From Gammaproteobacteria bacterium (GTDB lineage: Bacteria; Pseudomonadota; Gammaproteobacteria; UBA4575), in contig JANQOB010000018.1 in assembly GCA_028279275.1 (NCBI GenBank), forward strand, positions 1-64,000: DNA of 64,000 nt. The letters run 5' to 3'. The notes under the pieces are model-generated. The model searched no databases. It was not told the origin of the DNA and saw only the letters and a program-made list of their open reading frames with translations. This document shows, one piece after another, positions 62,112 to 64,000 of the stretch. Position 1 is the first letter of the stretch, and each line of letters starts with the position of its first letter. Made by a program: the position numbers and the translations under genes.

Positions 62112-63080
62112 ATGAAAATACTTCTCATTACTCCTGCTTTACCAAGCGCGCGTGCAGGCAATCGGGTTACCGCCGTGCGTTGGAAAAACATATTAACCGA
62201 TCTCGGACATAAGGTTCAGGTTAAAAATAGTCAGGACGATATACAAGAAATATGTAAAAAATCAGACTTAATGCTTGCACTGCATGCATGGCGCAGCGCT
62301 AATTCAATAGAAACGTTTAATTACCTTGCCCCAGAAAAACCGCTAATAGTTGCATTGACAGGTACTGACTTATACCGATTTATACACTCACATCCTAAAC
62401 CCACATTACGTTCTATAAAACTAGCTGATACATTAATTTCGCTTCATGACTTAGCGCATTTAGCAATCCCTAAAGTTTATCGTAGAAAAGTGAATGTTAT
62501 CTATCAATCCGCTAGCTCAGTAAAAAGATCAGTCAATAAAAACAAAAGGTTCTTTGATGCATGTGTGATCGGACACCTGAGAGAAGAGAAAGATCCATTA
62601 CGTGCAGCCTATGCAGTGCGAAAATTACCTCAGGAGTCTCGCATCAGAATTAAGCAATTTGGAAAAGCCCACACACTCGCTTGGGCCAAGCGTGCACAAA
62701 AAGAAGCAGCTTCAAATGAACGTTATCACTGGTATGGCGAAGTTCCTCATTGGAAAATTCGTCAGCAATATGCCCATGCTGATGTAATGGTATTAAGTTC
62801 TAAAATGGAAGGTGGTGCGAACGTTATTTCAGAAGCATGTGTGGCGGGAATGCCCGTAATCGCATCAGATATTGCGGGATCAATTGGCTTATTAGGAAAA
62901 AATTATCCTGGTTATTATCCTTACGGTAACACTCAGGGACTGAGCGAGCTGTTACTGAGAGCCGAAACGGACCGAAAATTTTTGGCAAAGCTCGAAAAAG
63001 CTTGTAGAAGTAAGTCTAACCTGTTTACTTATGCTAAAGAAAAAAACAACATGAAAAAATTATTAAGTAAGATCATATGA
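62112..63080 (+). CDS. senB: Selenosugar synthase-type glycosyltransferase (SenB, TIGR04348)
   Basis: 322 aa GT-B-like protein. The N-terminal 'LLITPALPSARAGNRVTAVRW' and 'LHAWRS', 'ALTGTDLYRF' blocks match the TIGR04348 family. The C-terminal half has 'CVIGHLREEKDPLRAA' and the nucleotide-sugar site 'LSSKMEGGANVISEACVAGMPVIAS', with the EGG-x-N Glu. In the described selenoneine pathway SenB makes a seleno-sugar from selenophosphate and UDP-GlcNAc. It is divergent from senA, 66 bases apart. Confidence 0.85.
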   Translation: MKILLITPALPSARAGNRVTAVRWKNILTDLGHKVQVKNSQDDIQEICKKSDLMLALHAWRSANSIETFNYLAPEKPLIVALTGTDLYRFIHSHPKPTLRSIKLADTLISLHDLAHLAIPKVYRRKVNVIYQSASSVKRSVNKNKRFFDACVIGHLREEKDPLRAAYAVRKLPQESRIRIKQFGKAHTLAWAKRAQKEAASNERYHWYGEVPHWKIRQQYAHADVMVLSSKMEGGANVISEACVAGMPVIASDIAGSIGLLGKNYPGYYPYGNTQGLSELLLRAETDRKFLAKLEKACRSKSNLFTYAKEKNNMKKLLSKII

Positions 63081-63139
63081 AATAAGTTTTCCAATATCAT
63101 GGTCTTCTAACTATAGGAGCTAATTGCTAAAAATTCTGA

Positions 63140-63922
63140 ATGATTATTGCAAAATTCATCTTTAACGCGCGCCATCGCAGAGCGTGGTCTAATCCCGAGA
63201 GGAAAATTCAAACATTAGAGAGCTTTGCTCAGACAGAAATCGATGCAGGTGAATCTATACTCAGTGCTCTGCCGTATGTTGACAATCCTAGGCTGCGAAA
63301 ACATTTAGAACGACATGCTAAAGATGAATTGGAGCATGGATATCTATTTAGTGCACAAGCACAAAAATTACGAAAACTACAACCAAACTCATCAAGCATT
63401 TATAAAAAGCCAGATAAACTTTACAACTTATCTAGATTCAAAACTTCAACTGAGCTGAATTCGCATGATTTTTTTTCAGGAGAAAACTATGAAAAATTAG
63501 GTGAAATCACATACGTTGCTATGTTGAATATAGCTGAAGCAAAGGCTGAAAAAGTATTTAGCAAACATCATCAATTATTACACGATGACCCCGAAACATT
63601 TAAAATTTTTGAAAGAATATTAAAAGATGAGCGCTATCATGTTTCATATACAGGTAAATTTCTTACTGAATGGACAAATCAAGGTAAAACCAAGCAGGTA
63701 AAAAAAGCTTTGTCCTTTGCAAAAAAAGCACGCCTTCTGAATAGTATAAAACGAAAAAGTTCTAAAGTGGGTGAAAAAATAGGGTATTTGATTCTGTATA
63801 TTCTTTACTTTACGGCAATCATCCCTTTTGCATTTGCATCCAAAATTAGTCGCACAAAAAAAGGCTGGCAGTATCCTGTAAAAGTTAGTCAAGACCTTAA
63901 ACAAGGTCATTCACAATACTAA
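63140..63922 (+). CDS. Ferritin-like di-iron protein
   Basis: 260 aa. Four-helix-bundle di-iron ligands are visible in two E...ExxH pairs: 'FAQTEIDAGESI' with 'HAKDELEHGYLF' (helices 1-2), and 'LNIAEAKAEKVF' with 'ILKDERYHVSYT' (helices 3-4). A C-terminal membrane segment (residues 218-236) may anchor it. Such proteins occur next to NodU/CmcH-type carbamoyltransferases in several bacteria, as here. Function unknown; oxidase or hydroxylase activity is likely. Confidence 0.82.
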   Translation: MIIAKFIFNARHRRAWSNPERKIQTLESFAQTEIDAGESILSALPYVDNPRLRKHLERHAKDELEHGYLFSAQAQKLRKLQPNSSSIYKKPDKLYNLSRFKTSTELNSHDFFSGENYEKLGEITYVAMLNIAEAKAEKVFSKHHQLLHDDPETFKIFERILKDERYHVSYTGKFLTEWTNQGKTKQVKKALSFAKKARLLNSIKRKSSKVGEKIGYLILYILYFTAIIPFAFASKISRTKKGWQYPVKVSQDLKQGHSQY

Positions 63923-63939
63923 ACATAAGTAGAAGTATA

Positions 63940-64000
63940 TTGGATATTTTAGGTATATCTGCTTTTTATCATGATGCCGCCGCAGCACTAGTAAGAGATG
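63940..64000 (+). CDS. Carbamoyltransferase, NodU/CmcH type (5' end only)
   Basis: The last 61 bases encode 20 residues from a TTG at 63940: LDILGISAFYHDAAAALVRD. The 'ILGISAFYHDAAAALVRDG' opening is the conserved N-terminus of NodU/CmcH-type O-carbamoyltransferases, the first strand of the actin-like fold with the catalytic His in FYHD. The gene runs off the window. Its start codon is TTG with AGAAG upstream. It follows the ferritin-like gene by 17 bases. Confidence 0.8.
   Translation, partial: MDILGISAFYHDAAAALVRD

Noticed and set aside
1..64000. tRNA, rRNA, CRISPR arrays, insertion sequences, prophage
   Set aside because: No cloverleaf-like sequences, spaced direct repeats, transposase motifs or phage structural genes were seen on reading through both strands. 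A tRNAscan or IS search could still find something I missed.

Overview
The window is AT-rich and densely coded. It reads as a chromosomal segment of a sulfur-oxidising gammaproteobacterium: dissimilatory APS reductase with the AprM-type membrane anchor (aprM-aprB-aprA), a cbb3 oxidase (ccoNOQP), an FNR regulator with all four cluster cysteines, DjlA, KdsD-like and other gammaproteobacterial families. I cannot name the genus; an uncultured, low-GC sulfur oxidiser of the SUP05/Thioglobus kind or a relative is an inference only. I saw no rRNA, tRNA, CRISPR array, insertion sequence or prophage.

Layout. 0-1.7 kb: DUF4399, Dps and a membrane-anchored aspartic protease. 1.9-8.5 kb: tripartite RND efflux operon whose TolC-like channel carries a fused N-terminal substrate-binding-like domain. 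8.5-13.3 kb: GalT-like and HIT proteins, a Ycf46-like AAA ATPase and three small envelope proteins. 13.4-15.3 kb: acetolactate synthase large subunit without a small-subunit gene beside it. 15.4-20.0 kb: a one-direction row of mostly unknown genes (53-aa small protein, two tandem paralogues, YCII-like, 290-aa unknown, TPR protein, SlyD-like, 116-aa unknown). 20.1-23.4 kb: aprMBA closed by two tandem terminators. 23.7-31.2 kb: orphan CbbQ/NorQ-type ATPase, Sel1, CAP, lipase, a 46-aa membrane peptide, UDG, a Rieske protein, DUF4126 and a ferredoxin-NADP reductase.

31.3-43.9 kb is the respiratory and hydrophobic-substrate region: hemerythrin, DUF302, FadL/TodX porin, ccoNOQP, a YIP1 protein, an AlkB-family membrane di-iron enzyme with one histidine-box substitution, two GST-fold proteins, FNR (with two good FNR-type palindromes in the divergent promoter), SirB2, OmpW/AlkL-type porin, truncated haemoglobin and a cytochrome c. 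The pairing of AlkB-like enzyme, two hydrophobic-compound porins, GSTs and FNR suggests microoxic processing of a hydrophobic or electrophilic compound; the substrate is unknown.

44-50 kb: NaChBac-type channel, Ser/Thr kinase-like protein, SixA, chalcone-isomerase-like protein, a SIS-only arabinose-5-phosphate isomerase, hydrolases. 50.4-58.8 kb: TVP38-flavoprotein fusion plus ArsS (arsenosugar-type radical SAM), then a second RND pump and an AI-2E transporter. 58.9-64 kb: SDR, DjlA, divergently arranged senA/senB (selenoneine-type pathway), a ferritin-like protein and the first 20 codons of a NodU/CmcH-type carbamoyltransferase cut by the window edge.
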